From NCBI GenBank assembly GCA_961205875.1, contig OY540817.1:15597001-15661000 (forward strand): a stretch of DNA of 64,000 nucleotides, given 5' to 3'. The notes beneath the pieces are model-generated. The model ran no database searches, was not told where the DNA came from, and worked only from the letters and a program-made list of their open reading frames with translations. Below, one piece after another: positions 15,539 through 29,248 of the stretch; the first letter of the stretch is position 1; the number at the start of each line of letters is the position of its first letter. This DNA comes from Sialis fuliginosa (taxonomy: Eukaryota; Arthropoda; Insecta; Megaloptera; Sialidae). Position numbers and translations under genes: made by a program.

Positions 15539-15975
15539 ATATGTATATTGTATATAGATTTACAATCATTTGATGTAATATTTTCACGCATCATCATACT
15601 CTATTAACAAAGTGTATTTTTCATACCTATACTCATTCATTATTATTAAAGACATACTTTTTGCTTGTGTTTTAAATAAAACACTCGAAGAGATAAAAAA
15701 AACTAGTAACACCCTGTGATGTTAAAGAATATAGGTTATGCCCTCCACAATAACAGCGCGGCTGTCACTCGTGGGGTGGGTGGGTGACGGATGAGTTGTA
15801 GCGATGATGGATTGCCCATGGGTGTCCGTGCGAATCTAACTGGAGACGCCAATGGCCATCGTCTGTAAAGAAAAACTGGTGCAGGGTCGGCAAGAACGAT
15901 ATGGTTCAGGATTATTCAGGAAATATGTTCTTATATATGGACCTTTACTCGTGTCTATTATATAATATTTTATAT

Positions 15976-16000
15976 CAGTGGTTTCCAAACTCAATAAGCG
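15976..16000 (+). mobile_element. Solitary hAT-like terminus
   Basis: CAGTGGTTTCCAAACTCAAT matches the reversed right end of the element at 39453-39804. No partner end was found nearby, so this is probably a remnant. Confidence 0.4.
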
Positions 16001-18338
16001 TAGGTGTTACTTTTAAAATTTATATTATTTAGTGAGTTAAGTATAGGAAGAATTTTTTACTCTGAAATCTTTAGACCAAAATAAATATTTTTTATATCCT
16101 ATACTGTTTCTCTCAAGTTAATAATTTATAAGTAAAACATTCTTGAATGTTCAAAATCTCAAAATTATTTTGTTAGATATCTTATAAAATTTAGTTTTCA
16201 ATTAAAATTCGTGTTTTTCACGTAGAATAAGAATATTAAATAAAAACTATAGTTTTCTATTTAAAAAAATGGTGCTAACCAAAAAACCTTGAAGGCCACG
16301 ATAAGAAATAAAAATTACTATTCGATTACCCCCTCACAAACAAACATTTTTTTCTAATAAGCGATGGTTCTGAAATAATAATCTGTAACACTTTAAATTC
16401 CCCATACATACATGTACAAAATATTTAAGAAAAAAAACACAAATAGACGACATAAATAACAGTATAGTTAAAAAGTTTTACCGACAGAAACACTGAATCC
16501 GACCATGTCTACAAAACGCTGACTGAAACACTGATGGGTTCCTACTCGGCAAAAAATAAATAAAGAGGAACTGCATCGTTTGTAACGACCGGCTCTGATA
16601 CCTACATATATATTGTTTGTGTTGTGAATCGGCTTAAATATTTATGGAGGGGACACTCGCTGGGTTTTAAACACCTGTGATTTTCAAAAAAACCAAAACA
16701 ATACGTGCGATCGAAACCTATGTGACACTGTACGTTATATTGATTTTGATTTAATTTTGTTACATGTTTTTAGTTCAGATTTGATTCATACATATATCGG
16801 TACTCTGAAATGATATCTGTAAAATATCGGTATGGAGAACCATGTTCTTTAATATCTTTTTAAATAAATTTTAATATATAAATAATTTCAATGGGATTTG
16901 TCAGAAATAAAACTCACTTTTGTATTATTAATATTAGTTTTATAATGTCAAAAATATAATAAACATTCGTAGAATAACTAATTTGATAAAATTGAATTAG
17001 TGATGTATTAATTAGTATTTAAAATTCACATTTTGAGTGTGATTTTCACCTCTTCAATAGCTGTTTAGGCACGTATAAAAAATAAATGTCCCTTAGGTTC
17101 AATTGAATTACAAATGTACCAAGTCTTATCAAAATTAGTGAGATAATACTCGCAACGTTCACTTTTTAGACGATAAAAGTTACAAAATTTCGAATATTTC
17201 TAAAACTCCTAATCATAGGTCTGGAGTACTCATTGAGACAAACATTTTCTCTAAAAATAATTCAGATCGGTGCATTTTTACAGTAGTTATCGTGAACGAA
17301 AGAAAATTCTACATCCAGACACAAAAACACACACACAACTGCCATGCGGAAGTCAACTTTTCTTTACGTTTTGAAGATAGTACAATCAGAGTTTGCTCGT
17401 CAAAATAATTTAAGATTTATAAGTAGGTAACAGTTCATAAAGAAAGTTTTGTGACAAGAAATAAAAACAAATAATAATATAAAAACTCTATTATGTATGG
17501 TCCGTACGTATTTAATATTACTAAGCATCTCCTTACGTGATGATATCAAGCTTAAACTATCTATTGGGTATAGGCTTTCAAATAGTGAAATTCGGAACAA
17601 ACTGACAAAGAGAAAAAAATCGAAAACTAACAAATCAAATTTTATTGCCTATCATAGACTCAAAATGTTTACAAAGTACAGGCAGAGCTTACATGCCTTA
17701 TAGAATATTATAGTATCAAAAATTTAATAGGAAATGAATTTAAAAGAAATGATAAAATTTACTTTTTAAAAGCCAAAAGCTCCGAGCTCGCGGTTGATCT
17801 GTGGAACACATTGGTTAGTGAGGACCTGGCAGCGGAGGCATGGTGACAGTAACGCCGTGAGCGGTAACCCTGGTAACCACTTGCTCTTAATTGAAAACCA
17901 ACCTGATGACGAATCAATAAACAGCGCACGGTACGGATTTACACGCGTCAGATGAAAATTATTATCTGCAATGTTTGGCGTTTTACTTTCTTATTATAGC
18001 AGTTAAGAATTTATTTGTACAGATAATTCAATTATCAGCAGTTTAAATACTACTTGAAAAGTGGCAGCACAATGAATGCATAGAATATTATAATAATTTT
18101 ATAATAATTTCTAAATATTTTCAGATTTTTCTCACAATTACTTTCGGAGATATGGTTATGGATAATGTGATCAAATTGATCAAATGAATTTCAAATATTT
18201 GATAAAAGTATAAACACCCAAGAAAAAAATGTAGATCTGAACTGATCAAATCAGATCTTGATAGATCTGCATTTTGAGACAAGATACAAAGATGTAGATC
18301 TTTATATCTTGTTTACAAAGATCTCTGAAGATCGTTTT

Positions 18339-18368
18339 AACGTTGAAAATTCTTGAATTTTCAACGTT
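18339..18368 (+). repeat. 14-bp perfect palindrome with 2-nt spacer
   Basis: aacgttgaaaattc, tt, gaattttcaacgtt. It lies in a 200-bp stretch crowded with agatct/gatc motifs and further short foldbacks. Confidence 0.85.
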
Positions 18369-19643
18369 TCAATCTCTATCACGATCTACAACGATCTTTG
18401 TAGATCGTTGTAAATCTTTGTAGGTCAAAAACCAGATCAAAAACCAGTGAAAAAATATTATTTTGTTTCAAAATACAGATCTATCTTTTCCCCGAGCATG
18501 TATTATAGGATTTTCAAGACCCGAATATGAAAACTAAAAATTAAAATTAATCGTAATATCTAAAAAATATATATTTATCTATTTATCTGTCAGATATATT
18601 AAGTAGCAAATCAAATTTCTAAATAACGGTATTCAACAATTGTTCCCACACATTTTAATTAACACATTCAACGTTAAGAATCCCAGCTCAAGTTGTACTC
18701 ATCTCAATTATTTATATTACATCTTTGTTTACATCAAACAAAACACAGGAGATCAGCATCATTGATCTTATAGACAGACAGGACCCGTCCGTCTGTGTCA
18801 TTTATAAAAGTCTTTAATTATCCCCTACACGGTTTCCGTTATTCAAGATTTCTTTCTCTCTATTTCTCATTACTTCTACACCTCGCTGTCCTAATTCCAG
18901 CAAGAAACTGTTAATTTTCTTATTTATTTCCACAAATTTCCACCTGAAAAATGTTTTTTTCATTCTACCTTTTTGTTTATACTGTGTTTCCCGTTCGACG
19001 TATGAATAGGTATAAAAAACAAAAAAATCAACTTGACTTTCTCCCTTTTTGAATAAAAATACATTTTTGTTATTTTAAAAAAATATATGGGCCTTGATAA
19101 TTACAAATATATATAAGGTACTGGCACCAGTTTTGGATATGATCCCAGTAATGGCTATTTTTTAATACTGAATTAGAAATATTTGTTGATATTTGATTAC
19201 TACCATTTCTGAATATTAATCTATATAATATATATATTTAACTATCTTACTGCGTGATTTGATGACAATCGGCCAATAAGTATCAAAATGGTGGATATTT
19301 AAACTAATTATTCGTATAATTTATTTATTAATTATTAAATTATTATCATTGCATAGCAACTGCATTACATTGTTTCAAATTTGACGATTCATTTTGTAAT
19401 CATTAGCAAGTGTCCATCACTGCGTGCTCATTACTGGAAAACACATAAACAAAATAAGAGGCTATAATTTAAAAAAAAAACTATATTTGCGGACTTTGGT
19501 CATTAAATTTATTAAATAAAGAGTACTTGTTTTATTAGTAACATAGTTCATGAAAATTACAAAAAAAAATCGTTAATCACAAAAATAGTAAACCTTGCTC
19601 TTATAGCGGCCATAACTGGTACCAGTATTTTATTTAAATAAAT

Positions 19644-19675
19644 AAGTCATTTTACACAAATGTGTAAAATGACTT
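19644..19675 (+). repeat. 15-bp perfect palindrome with 2-nt spacer
   Basis: aagtcattttacaca, aa, tgtgtaaaatgactt. Isolated in AT-rich non-coding DNA. There is no U-tract or gene context to make it a regulatory hairpin. Confidence 0.85.
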
Positions 19676-20742
19676 TTCTGTTTATCGTATAACATAATTA
19701 TATTTAGAAAAGTTAATCTAAATACAAAATATTTTGCTTTTTACATTTATACACATAAATATGGGTACTACGAGACTTTCTTATACAATGCTAACAATTT
19801 TTTGTTACCGATATTGCTGATTTTTTTGTCATCAATTCATACCTATCTAAATATACTAAAACTCCATAACGTTAGTAATTGCATTGTTGATGTATTCAGT
19901 CCAATACTCGAAAATAAGTATGATTTCAAACCCATTCGAATTAAAATAATCTTACAACTATGCAAAATCTTAACAAAAGCGTTCTGTTACATATATGTAA
20001 CGCTAGTCACGATTGGGTTAATTAATCAATTTTTTAAACACATTAATTCAAAAACACAGAAATAATTTTGTTAATATTTTAAAGACAGTGTCTTAACTTT
20101 TCTTTATTGAACACTATTAAATCAAAATACCCTACATTCTACAAGTCAATAAACAAAGTAACAGTAACACAAGTAACACCTTATAACTATTTCTAAAACG
20201 ATACCATTAACTGCAACAGTATTAATTCTGTTTATATCTCATTTATTATACATAAACTATATATTATTATGTATGTGTTTGTACATACTTGTACAACGTT
20301 TTATAAATATTTTACCCATATGCAACATGCATGCCCACTGCATGAAAACTGTAATATCTTTAAAAACTACAGCGACCCAGTGTAAGACACAATAATATTC
20401 ATAAAAGATGCCAACTTAAAGATATTTTATTCGAGTCTGAAAATTGTTCTCAGAAAATAGTGGGGCTGCACACCGGAAGCCAGAGCTGTTTCCGTTGTGA
20501 GAAACATTTTAAGTCACGTACTCAGATAACAACGCTCTGACTGTGTGAGTTTATGTGTATGTATGTAGTTTTCCACCAGCAGCTTGACAAATATGCACAT
20601 TATTATTTGTATGCATTGGTTTATTCATATACATATACAAAATCATCAAGGGAACCTTTTCAAGTGGCATATTCGTATCAAGTTTAGATTTTGTATATAG
20701 TTAGTAGGAAAAAAATATCTTAGATGCAGTAAAACGATTTAA

Positions 20743-21328
20743 GGGAGTAGAATAGAGTAATCCGGTCAAAAATGAAAACCCCTAAAAACCTGTTTAATGT
20801 AATCTAGAGATAAAAAAAATTGTAGAACATTTTTTCATACCCCAAAAGTTTATCCCGACCTCAAAATATAAAATTTAAAAAAAAGGTGCTTCTCAAACGG
20901 TCCCAATTGCGCACCATGTTACGTGACGTCATAATCTAAAATTGAAATGTCAGTCAATGTTTAAATATACAAGTGTCAACGATAAACATGAAAAATAATA
21001 AGTTATAAATATTGTTTCGTACCTTGTTGTAATAATTCAACTTATCCGGAAAAAAGAATTATAACTGTGCCAAAAGGAAACTAAAGAAAAAATTAAAAGT
21101 AAGGTTATTCTTTATAGTTGACAAAATACGATTTGTGACGTCACAAACCTTTTATTCAATCACGTTGCGTTTTAAAAGCTGATTTTTACGACTTTTAATA
21201 TTGAATAATTTAAAATTGAGCAATAAAAAAACATTTTCTTTATCCCTATTATTATATTTTAGCCTAATCTTTTCAATTAACTAATAAAAAAAATATGTCA
21301 AAAATTTCCTGATTACTCTATACCCCTA
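20743..21328 (+). mobile_element. MITE flanked by TTAA
   Basis: Left end gggagtagaatagagtaatc; right end gattactctataccccta. These pair as inverted termini around the shared TAGAGTAATC. TTAA occurs exactly at both outer edges (20739-20742 and 21329-21332), as expected for piggyBac-type target duplication, although the terminal bases are not the usual CCC. Inside are ttacgtgacgtcataatc and a second tgacgtcac, CRE-like sequences. It has no coding capacity. Confidence 0.65.
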
Positions 21329-21332
21329 TTAA

Positions 21333-24300
21333 AATATGCAAAATAATAGTCTTTCGAATGGCAACAGTCGAAATTTTGGGAAGTGATTTTCGGGAGATTT
21401 TTTAATGAAGGATATTTGAGATGTTTACTAAAAAAAACTCTCAAAAAAAGTAGCATAGTAATTTGTTTGTTTTTCGTAAAATTGAGCTACAAGTAATAAG
21501 TAATGTTCCAATTTAGTGTTTTTAATGAATAATGTTAATAATTATTTTTAAGTTGCAGTATATCCGGCGGCGCCACCTGTTATGTTAATTATTAACTTAT
21601 TATCAATTGCAAAATTTTTGTATTGATATGGAACATGGAAGTAATGCTAGTTCTCCTTACCATTTTCTTAAAGGATGTAATGTTCATTAGTTTTTTTCTG
21701 GAGTAAGCCTCTCTTTTAATTATTTTTTATATATTTGCTTTGCTTAACGTTGCGCCACTGTATATAAATATATGTATATGTGTTTGAATACAATAATACA
21801 TAGGATGAAATTTACATAAATTTTCTTCAAAACGTTTATTCAAATAAAAGGATGAAGTGTAGATTTATTTTTTCCTCTATATGTTTTTTTTTTTTATATG
21901 AAAGATAAATTTTTTTATATATTAAGAAATATTCGTAGCGATTTCTTTTCAGGTAACGTAGAGGCTATAAAAATATTATTGGAATAAATATATTTTTCTT
22001 TCTTTGATTATGTGGTTCTTTCACAAATACTTTTTTTTATTTGACAATTTAAAATCTATATTTTAATCATATTATTAAAAGTCAATGTTTCAAAAAACAA
22101 TTCTTATTTATTATTACTGTTATATATATTTCCCGAGATATTCCAGAGTTAATTTTTTTCAATTATGGTTGAGTTTAAAGCATATGAAAGTATATACGTA
22201 TTATTTTACTTGATTTCTCGAACTATATGCAAAATTATTTTAATAATCTCATTGTAATTTTAGAGTTGAAATAATATTTGTGATGGTTTGTTTACTCTGT
22301 AGAAATAATATTTTTTTTATTAGAAGATAAATAAAATAAAATTATTGTTTATTTAGAAAATATAAGTGTTTTTGCATAATTCTGAAAAATTTGCGAACTT
22401 CATTTGCAAGATGGGTTAAATAAAAACGATTTTATATTAAAAATAAATTATTCGAGCCTTACTATATATTATATAAACAAATCATTGATTATGCAGCCTA
22501 ACAAATAACTAAATAATTAAAAGCAATCAATTAACAAAATAAATAAAATTAAAATCAAAACATAAAACAGCTGTCTAAATGAACTAACAGTTCAACAGAC
22601 AGAATAAAATTAATAAAAAATAAAAATAAACATAAAAACAGTTACACATAATTAGATAGCTGAATTTTCAAAGAAGAATGACAAGAAATTGGAATAAAAA
22701 ATATTACAAATATTGAATTGTTATTATTTGCAACAGCTCTTAATTTTTTATGACGTCATCGTCCAGGGATATTACATTACCGAAAAATAAATATTTGAAT
22801 TTTAACATTGGTAATATTTGGATAAATTTAATATTTAAACCGATTTCTTGCATTTTATTAAACAAGATTTTTTCAAAATATTGTTAGTATGTATACCAAT
22901 ATTAATTTAAACATAAATATATTTTAATTAAGTAAACTAAACTAATTATAAAAACATTTAATAACAAACATAATAAGTAATTTCATTGATTGAACACAAT
23001 CACATAGGTTATTAACCAGGTATTATTTATTAATGAAGCATAATAAATATATCCGGTGTAATAAAATGAAAATCCCACACAAATCTGTACGGTTCATTAA
23101 GCCAATTAATCCGGAGTTTGTTGGAATTGATTTGAATACCATGCAATTTAAACGCATTTTATTATAAAACAATATCAGCTTTCATAACCCTTGTTACATG
23201 ATTTTACTATTTTCCAATTATGGTTATATGTAAATTTCGAAAGCTTATTTTAATAATCATATTGGTATACAATGAAATTTGGTATGTTATAATTTCCACC
23301 TATTTTCATATTTATTAAATATAATTTATTCGCTTGTTATTTGATATTTTTGAGCAGTATTGAGCTATTTTTTAAGTTAGTTTAATACATATAAGTTTAT
23401 AGAGATCTTAATTCACTCAAAAAATAGTATTAAAAAGACTAAATAATTAATTAACTTCAAATTGTCGAGAAAATTAACTTTTTGATAACAATATACGGAA
23501 TACTAAGCACATTTCAGTATTACAGAGTCTATGATCTTATCAACCCTTTTATTGGTTTTAATGGTTATGAATTGAATTAAAGAAACGCTTTGAAAAATTA
23601 TGAATTTATTTCAAATAAAAAAATGTATGACAAAAAACATTTAAAAAAAAATCAAGCTTTTCAAACATTTTTTAACGAATGTCGTATGATGGTTTGTTTA
23701 CTTTTTAATAGCTCACAAAATCAAAATAATAATTTTACTTAAGTAGGTACTGTTGTTGTTAGGTCTTAATTAACTTTGTGAAAAAAATTGTTTTTATAAA
23801 AACTGTTTAACTGAAACTCTCTGATTTCGAATAACATAAACAGATTTTGCATACCCCAGGCACCTTTTAAAATTTGCAAAAATATGCATTTTTTTGTTCA
23901 ATAATTCCATAACCCTGCAAAAAAATTCAATCTGTAAGAGAAGCAAAAAAAATTTTTTTGTAGATCTATTTTTACTTTGAATATTGCCTAATTTTTGTGT
24001 GAATATTTTGACCCTTAATGTGTATAAACAATCATGTAACGATTTAAATATACAGAAAATAGTCACCGAGAAAACCTGAAAGCAAGCGATCAATATCAAA
24101 TTACATTCTACAAGCTCATGCATGCAATTCACACCCACATGTACACAGGTTTGTGAATTTACCTGTTAATTATTTGACTTTGAAATCTCTGCCGTGCAAA
24201 ATATTCGCATAAATTTCACCGCAGTGCACAAGTTTTACAACTGCGAGAATTTAGTCAACTAGTTAACATATAAACAACATCTACAGAACAACTATAATTA

Positions 24301-25539
24301 GTTTATACAGCCCAATGTTCGACTCGAGAATCGCTAATACCTGCCAAATTTAAATGCTCTCTCATAAACACATATCTACAATCTACATATTATATGTGTA
24401 CAATATGTATGCTGCACGCATTCAAGTATATTTTCAAAATTGTATTATATTCTTCCTTTCTATGATCCCAGTTAGGTGGAGGTTTGTAATGTAAATAGTA
24501 ACTGACTGTATATGAAAAACGGACCAAGAAAAAAATCGGTCAAGACATACACACAAGGGTTCCGAAGTATGTACTACGTGAGCTGTTTGGAGCCACTTAC
24601 AGACGTATTTTTGAGTTAGAAAAATATATAAAAATAGAGTCATATTCTACTAATAATCATGTTCTACCTGCTGGCTTTATTTTTTATTTAAAAAAAATAA
24701 ATAGGGACAAATTCCACTAGTTTATTTACACATTTTGATGTGCCGCATGCCTTGATATAAAAAAATATATTTTTGCTTAAGTTTTAGCTCCTTAACGACC
24801 CCCCCCCTCCAGATAAATTATTTTTTACATCTTTTACTATAGGGCATTACTTTACATGTTCAGTAAGAAAAATCAAGTTTCTAGCTTATTTAATTTACGA
24901 GATATTTTGCTTTGACTGAAAAGGACGGACGGACGGATGGCAAAGTGAGTTTAATAAGGTTTCTTTGGAAATCTAAAAAAGTATTTTTAATTCTGAAATT
25001 CTTAATTTTTAAGGCGAAATTTTTTCACTCGCCAGCATTGGGAGTTTTGTTTAATTTAAAATAATATATAACTTTATTAGAAACTGTTAAATGATACCTA
25101 AGTAATTTTTCATCTAGGTATCTCTGCAACCCAAAACTACTAGTACAATAATCACACATCAAGTTATTCATGTTTAAAATCAACAATCACCCTAAACCCA
25201 TCTCTAGTACCCCATCTCACACGCGTATGTATGTAACCCCCTCATAGAATGTATGTATGTCGTTTCCTGAAATAAGTTAAACTCGAGTCAAATAATAATT
25301 ATTCATTATTTACACATGTGCGAGCATCAATAGTAGAGCGCATAACTCCGGCCACGGAAATAATTATAGAAGGAAAACCGGAACATTGATGCGCGCTCTA
25401 GCGGTACAACGCTCAAAACATTGTATATACAAACAATTGTTTTGGGAACTTAAAAATAATTGTGCTTGTTAATTAATAGATTTTGTCCAAATACAACTCA
25501 TTTTATATATTGTTTTTAAGTATAAAACACTGTACTGTA
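21333..25539. other. AT-rich non-coding DNA
   Basis: No gene supported. A splice-acceptor-like ttcttttcag at 21943-21952 is followed by a short ankyrin-like frame (see findings). A CpG-richer patch with an imperfect foldback (gagcgcat, atgcgcgctc) lies at 25325-25410. Confidence 0.5.
24700..24965 (+). mobile_element. Transposon-derived fragment with ggacggacggacgga motif
   Basis: The block ttctagcttatttaatttac followed by gacggacggacggatggcaa resembles a recurrent ending of insect non-LTR or MITE remnants. An 8-C run lies at about 24800. No paired terminus was found. Confidence 0.35.
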
Positions 25540-26135
25540 GGGTGTGTCAAATCAAAACAATTTTTTTTTCTTCTCTCCCATTACGAAATATGTTACTTTT
25601 TAACCTAAAATAAATTTTTGCCGAAGGATTAACCTGTAGTTCAATTTTAAAAGGTGCCGCAAAGGAGGGTCCAATTTCCCATTTAAATAACATTAAAAAA
25701 ATATTCTTTAGTACTAAAGTTGGTATTACAGATTCATGATAATGGATTTAAATAAAAATAAGGACGTTATTTTGTAGAGAATAATTATTTTCAAATATTT
25801 TCTAAAAGTTTTCGATAACTAAGTTTAAAATGCTGATTTTTGTAATGAATTAAATATTTAAAACGCTTATAAGTTTCAACTCTTTGCATTTATACTTATA
25901 CGTCTCTATTTTTATAGATAATTAAATTTATCATAAAATTATCATTTAACTTATTTATTTTATTTATAGAAAGATAATTTTAGCATATCTTACAAAATTT
26001 TATTTATACCCATTAAAAACAACAGACTTTCTTCTATTCAACGCTATTTTTGTTTTTTTCAACAACAGCATCTGTTTGAAAGTGACAGCTGATTAGTTTC
26101 AACACCTTCCCGTGGGACATCCTGTATTTGATGTC
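25540..26135 (-). mobile_element. Inverted-repeat element, copy A (boundaries approximate)
   Basis: The right end carries cagctgattagtttcaacac and cttcccgtgggacatcctgt, the reverse complement of the left arm at 41403 extended by an aggatgtccca terminus. The left limit is set loosely at the ctgtagggtgtgtcaaatc start at 25540. Copy identity of the middle part was not established. Confidence 0.45.
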
Positions 26136-29100
26136 AAATTTTTCATTTTGTTTTTTTTTTGTTTTCCTAACCCAAAATTTTCATCCCGGAGTAATCTTTC
26201 TGAATTCATTTCATTTATTATTAAACAATCAAAACATGTTTTAATTAGCAAATCGTCGAAAAGTGGATAAATTATATACAGATAGTGGCATCAGTACGAT
26301 AGATGCGACAGTGCTTTTAACAAGTCTTAGACAAAGCATTCCTGACATAATAAACGATCCCGTGTCGAGTAAGCGCTGATCTGCAGTTTGCCGCTAACAA
26401 TCACTCAGCTGACACAATTATACTAGATATACGTGATGTGTCGTTGAATATCTGAATCTGCTGCTGGTTCGCTTTTGTTCGCGTTTTCGGTTGCATGACA
26501 TATGCGAGCAGTTAAGTTTGCTCATTAAAAAACTTGTCGACCATATTAGTGAGTCAAGTTGAAATAATTTTCTTTATTTAGCTGCCTATTTAAAGAAATA
26601 CAATACAGTATACATGATTTTCTACTTTACTCACAATTATTAGTTAGTTTGATTGATTCACTATATTTTTATGGGTAGTATTTAAGCGCGCAATATTTTA
26701 TATACTTTGAACATTAAATATATTGTATTTAAGCAATAACATTTTGAATTCTGAGCATTGTACTAAACATAAAATATGACATAAAAAATAATTGTATAAT
26801 TTAATTTGCTTTAACTTTATATGTTCCACCCCTTTTTATAATCTTTTTTAAGTTATATATAAAATTTTAGCATATTCTTGATCTTTTTTTAATTTTCCGG
26901 GAAATTACATGAGTGCGTAATATCTATCTTTCCCTAATATATAACGAACCTTGTTGCTCTTTGAGAAATACTTTAATTACGTCTACAATATGAATATAAT
27001 ATAGATTAAAATAATTTGAACGTATACATAGATTTAAAAATATAATTAAAAAGACATTTGCAATAACTGTAAAACTTAATCACTTCTCTTATCGAATAAA
27101 AATTTCGCGTAAGTAACTACTTTTTCATTTTTGCAAGGTAAGTCTTTTAGTTCTTAGGGCAATTTATTTTAAAAGCGTATGTAATTATTAACGACCCCAG
27201 CAGTAGTTTTTTTTGTGTTATTTATCTCCAGGTGTTCTTTATTTCTGTAGCTATGCTCTAGTAAATATTTCTTAAACAAATCTTGATTCGATTTTACAAA
27301 GAAGATACATTCGAAAATGTCAATATGTATTAATACTTAACTGCTATAATACAGTTTAAACGACAATGTCCTTTCGATCCGACTGCACCTTTTTATATCT
27401 TTAACAATTTTTATTGAATCTAGGTGTCTTTAAGCGGTGGAACTTAACAGAAACGAAGATCGTCACCGTATCGACCTTGAAAATCTGTTATGTGTGATTT
27501 AATACTAGTGGCATTGTAGCTCCGTCGAAACGGCACGGCGAGCGTTTAAAAAAAACACTTTGCTACCGTGTAAGAACGACGACCGCCGTGACCTCGAAGA
27601 TCTATATTATTAAATTCAATCAGACTGGGATTTAAGAAAAAACGGTGCCCGTCAAGCGTTAGATATCTGTTCGATTGGATTTTATGCAAATGATACAGTA
27701 ACGGTCTCCGTTTTTGTTAAGTACCAGCGCTTTACAGACCTGATAAACCTGAACTAGAACATCCAGAGAGAAGATATCTCGTACAGATCCTAAAGCATAT
27801 AGATGTACTTATTTATTACTATTATACCATATGTGATAATTGAGTGCACATAATATGCGTAATAAATATATATTCAATAGTACAGAAAATAAAGACAGGA
27901 TTTGATTAAGATTTCTTATTAACTAACAATAAGTATATTTGTTAATGTTAATGTCCTTTACAATGAAGTTTACGGGTAGTTTTTCCATGTCTTTTAAAAA
28001 CTATTACAACTAATACATATACCTTTTTTACACACACGCTCTTTTGAGTAACTGTTAAAAACACTTCCTTGTATAATCTTAGTTAGTTAGTTGAGGTGTT
28101 TTAATAGTGCGATATCGTAAATTATAGCGAATCAAATACAGTGTTTAAAAGAGTGGCTTACGCATATAATCCACGCGCATAACGGAGGGTTAATATACAA
28201 GCCTATAGAAATTTTACTGTATTAGACGATTCAGGTATATGTAAGTGAAACTAGGTAAATTACGAACATTGAGGCCACTTAGAAGTTTCTATGATATGTA
28301 GTTTGTGAGTGCTATATCGACAAACATATAAGTATCGTAAGATACATACTTATTCACTTCCTCTCAGAAACGTAAATATAATTATTAATTTATATGTAAA
28401 TTATAATAATAATTATAACATTTATAAAATTATAAAGTAGAGATTTCAAGTGTATTTTTAAATTTTTGTGAGACCGTAATTACAAAGCTTTGTCTGTTGT
28501 ATTTTTATTTTTTCTCTATAAATATTTTAATCCTGTATTTTTTTGTTTGTTTATTTTGCAATCATCCTATATACGACTAGCACAAACACACACATACAAA
28601 AAGCTGTAGACGATGTAAGGAATGTAATCTTTTCAAAGCAGATACAAATGTTTGAGTGTTATTACGCGCCTCAGAAAGAAAACTTAATTTCCTCGGAGAT
28701 TAGGCGGTCTTTTAAACGATAAACCGGCCGGTAATTGGGTCGCGCACTAATCTCCCGTCGTTAGTGCTTAGTGCTCGCGGGGATTATTGAACAACACTTG
28801 TTAGTTCGGAGAAATTGAAAACGTGTATACGAATAGACGATGCTGTTGTTTTGTGTACTGGAGACAGATTTTAAAGGAAATTTTAATACGTTTGTTTTTT
28901 CTAAAATATAATGTCAGCAAAACAGTTAATTTCTTACAATGATCGTTCACTACTCTCTAAAACTGAAATAATACTAATTAATAGTTATTTCACTACTTCT
29001 ATTAGTTAATTTAAATTTCACTAAAAGAATATAAATATAAATTTCACTAAAGAATTATTCTTACTTCGATTTGTGAACGTTTACAAATAAACTGCTTTGA

Positions 29101-29240
29101 GTGAGTTATCTATTCACAATTTTGATAATTGGCATATTCATAACTGACATTGAAGTTAGGTTAAGGATGATAAAGAGATTATTGTCATGCATGAAGATTT
29201 ACTATTTATTTAAATTTTCAATGAATGATTTTTTAGGTTG
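26136..29240. other. Non-coding DNA with CpG-richer patches
   Basis: Patches at 26270-26530, 27425-27720 (aacgacgaccgccgtgacct) and 28660-28830 stand out. No exon, tRNA or complete mobile element was recognised. They may be cis-regulatory modules of the ADAM gene. Confidence 0.5.
28660..28830 (+). promoter_or_regulatory. CpG-rich intronic or upstream patch with mirrored TAATCT motifs
   Basis: GGAGATTAG at 28695-28703 and its exact reverse complement CTAATCTCC at 28747-28755 flank aaaccggccggtaatt. TAATCT-type cores are homeodomain-like sites. The block has no reading frame and no transposon ends, so a conserved enhancer is a reasonable guess. Confidence 0.25.
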
Positions 29241-29248
29241 CTCTAGTT

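Larger units (their letters stand above)
15539..20738. other. Non-coding DNA with two CpG-richer patches and foldbacks
   Basis: Patches at 15725-15905 (gtggggtgggtgggtgacgg) and 17770-17950 (gcagcggaggcatggtgaca, ggtaaccctggtaacc) are more complex than their surroundings. No frame in either continues through splice sites into an ADAM-like peptide. Short palindromes occur at 18339 and 19644. Confidence 0.5.

Noticed and set aside
17770-17900. Possible upstream exon between ctggcag and ggtaacc
   Set aside because: The enclosed peptide is only about ten residues, does not resemble an ADAM prodomain or signal peptide, and does not fit the phase of exon 1 with any confidence.
23794-24138. 114-codon open frame on the minus strand
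   Set aside because: No recognisable domain. Residue composition follows the AT-rich DNA and there are no supporting signals.
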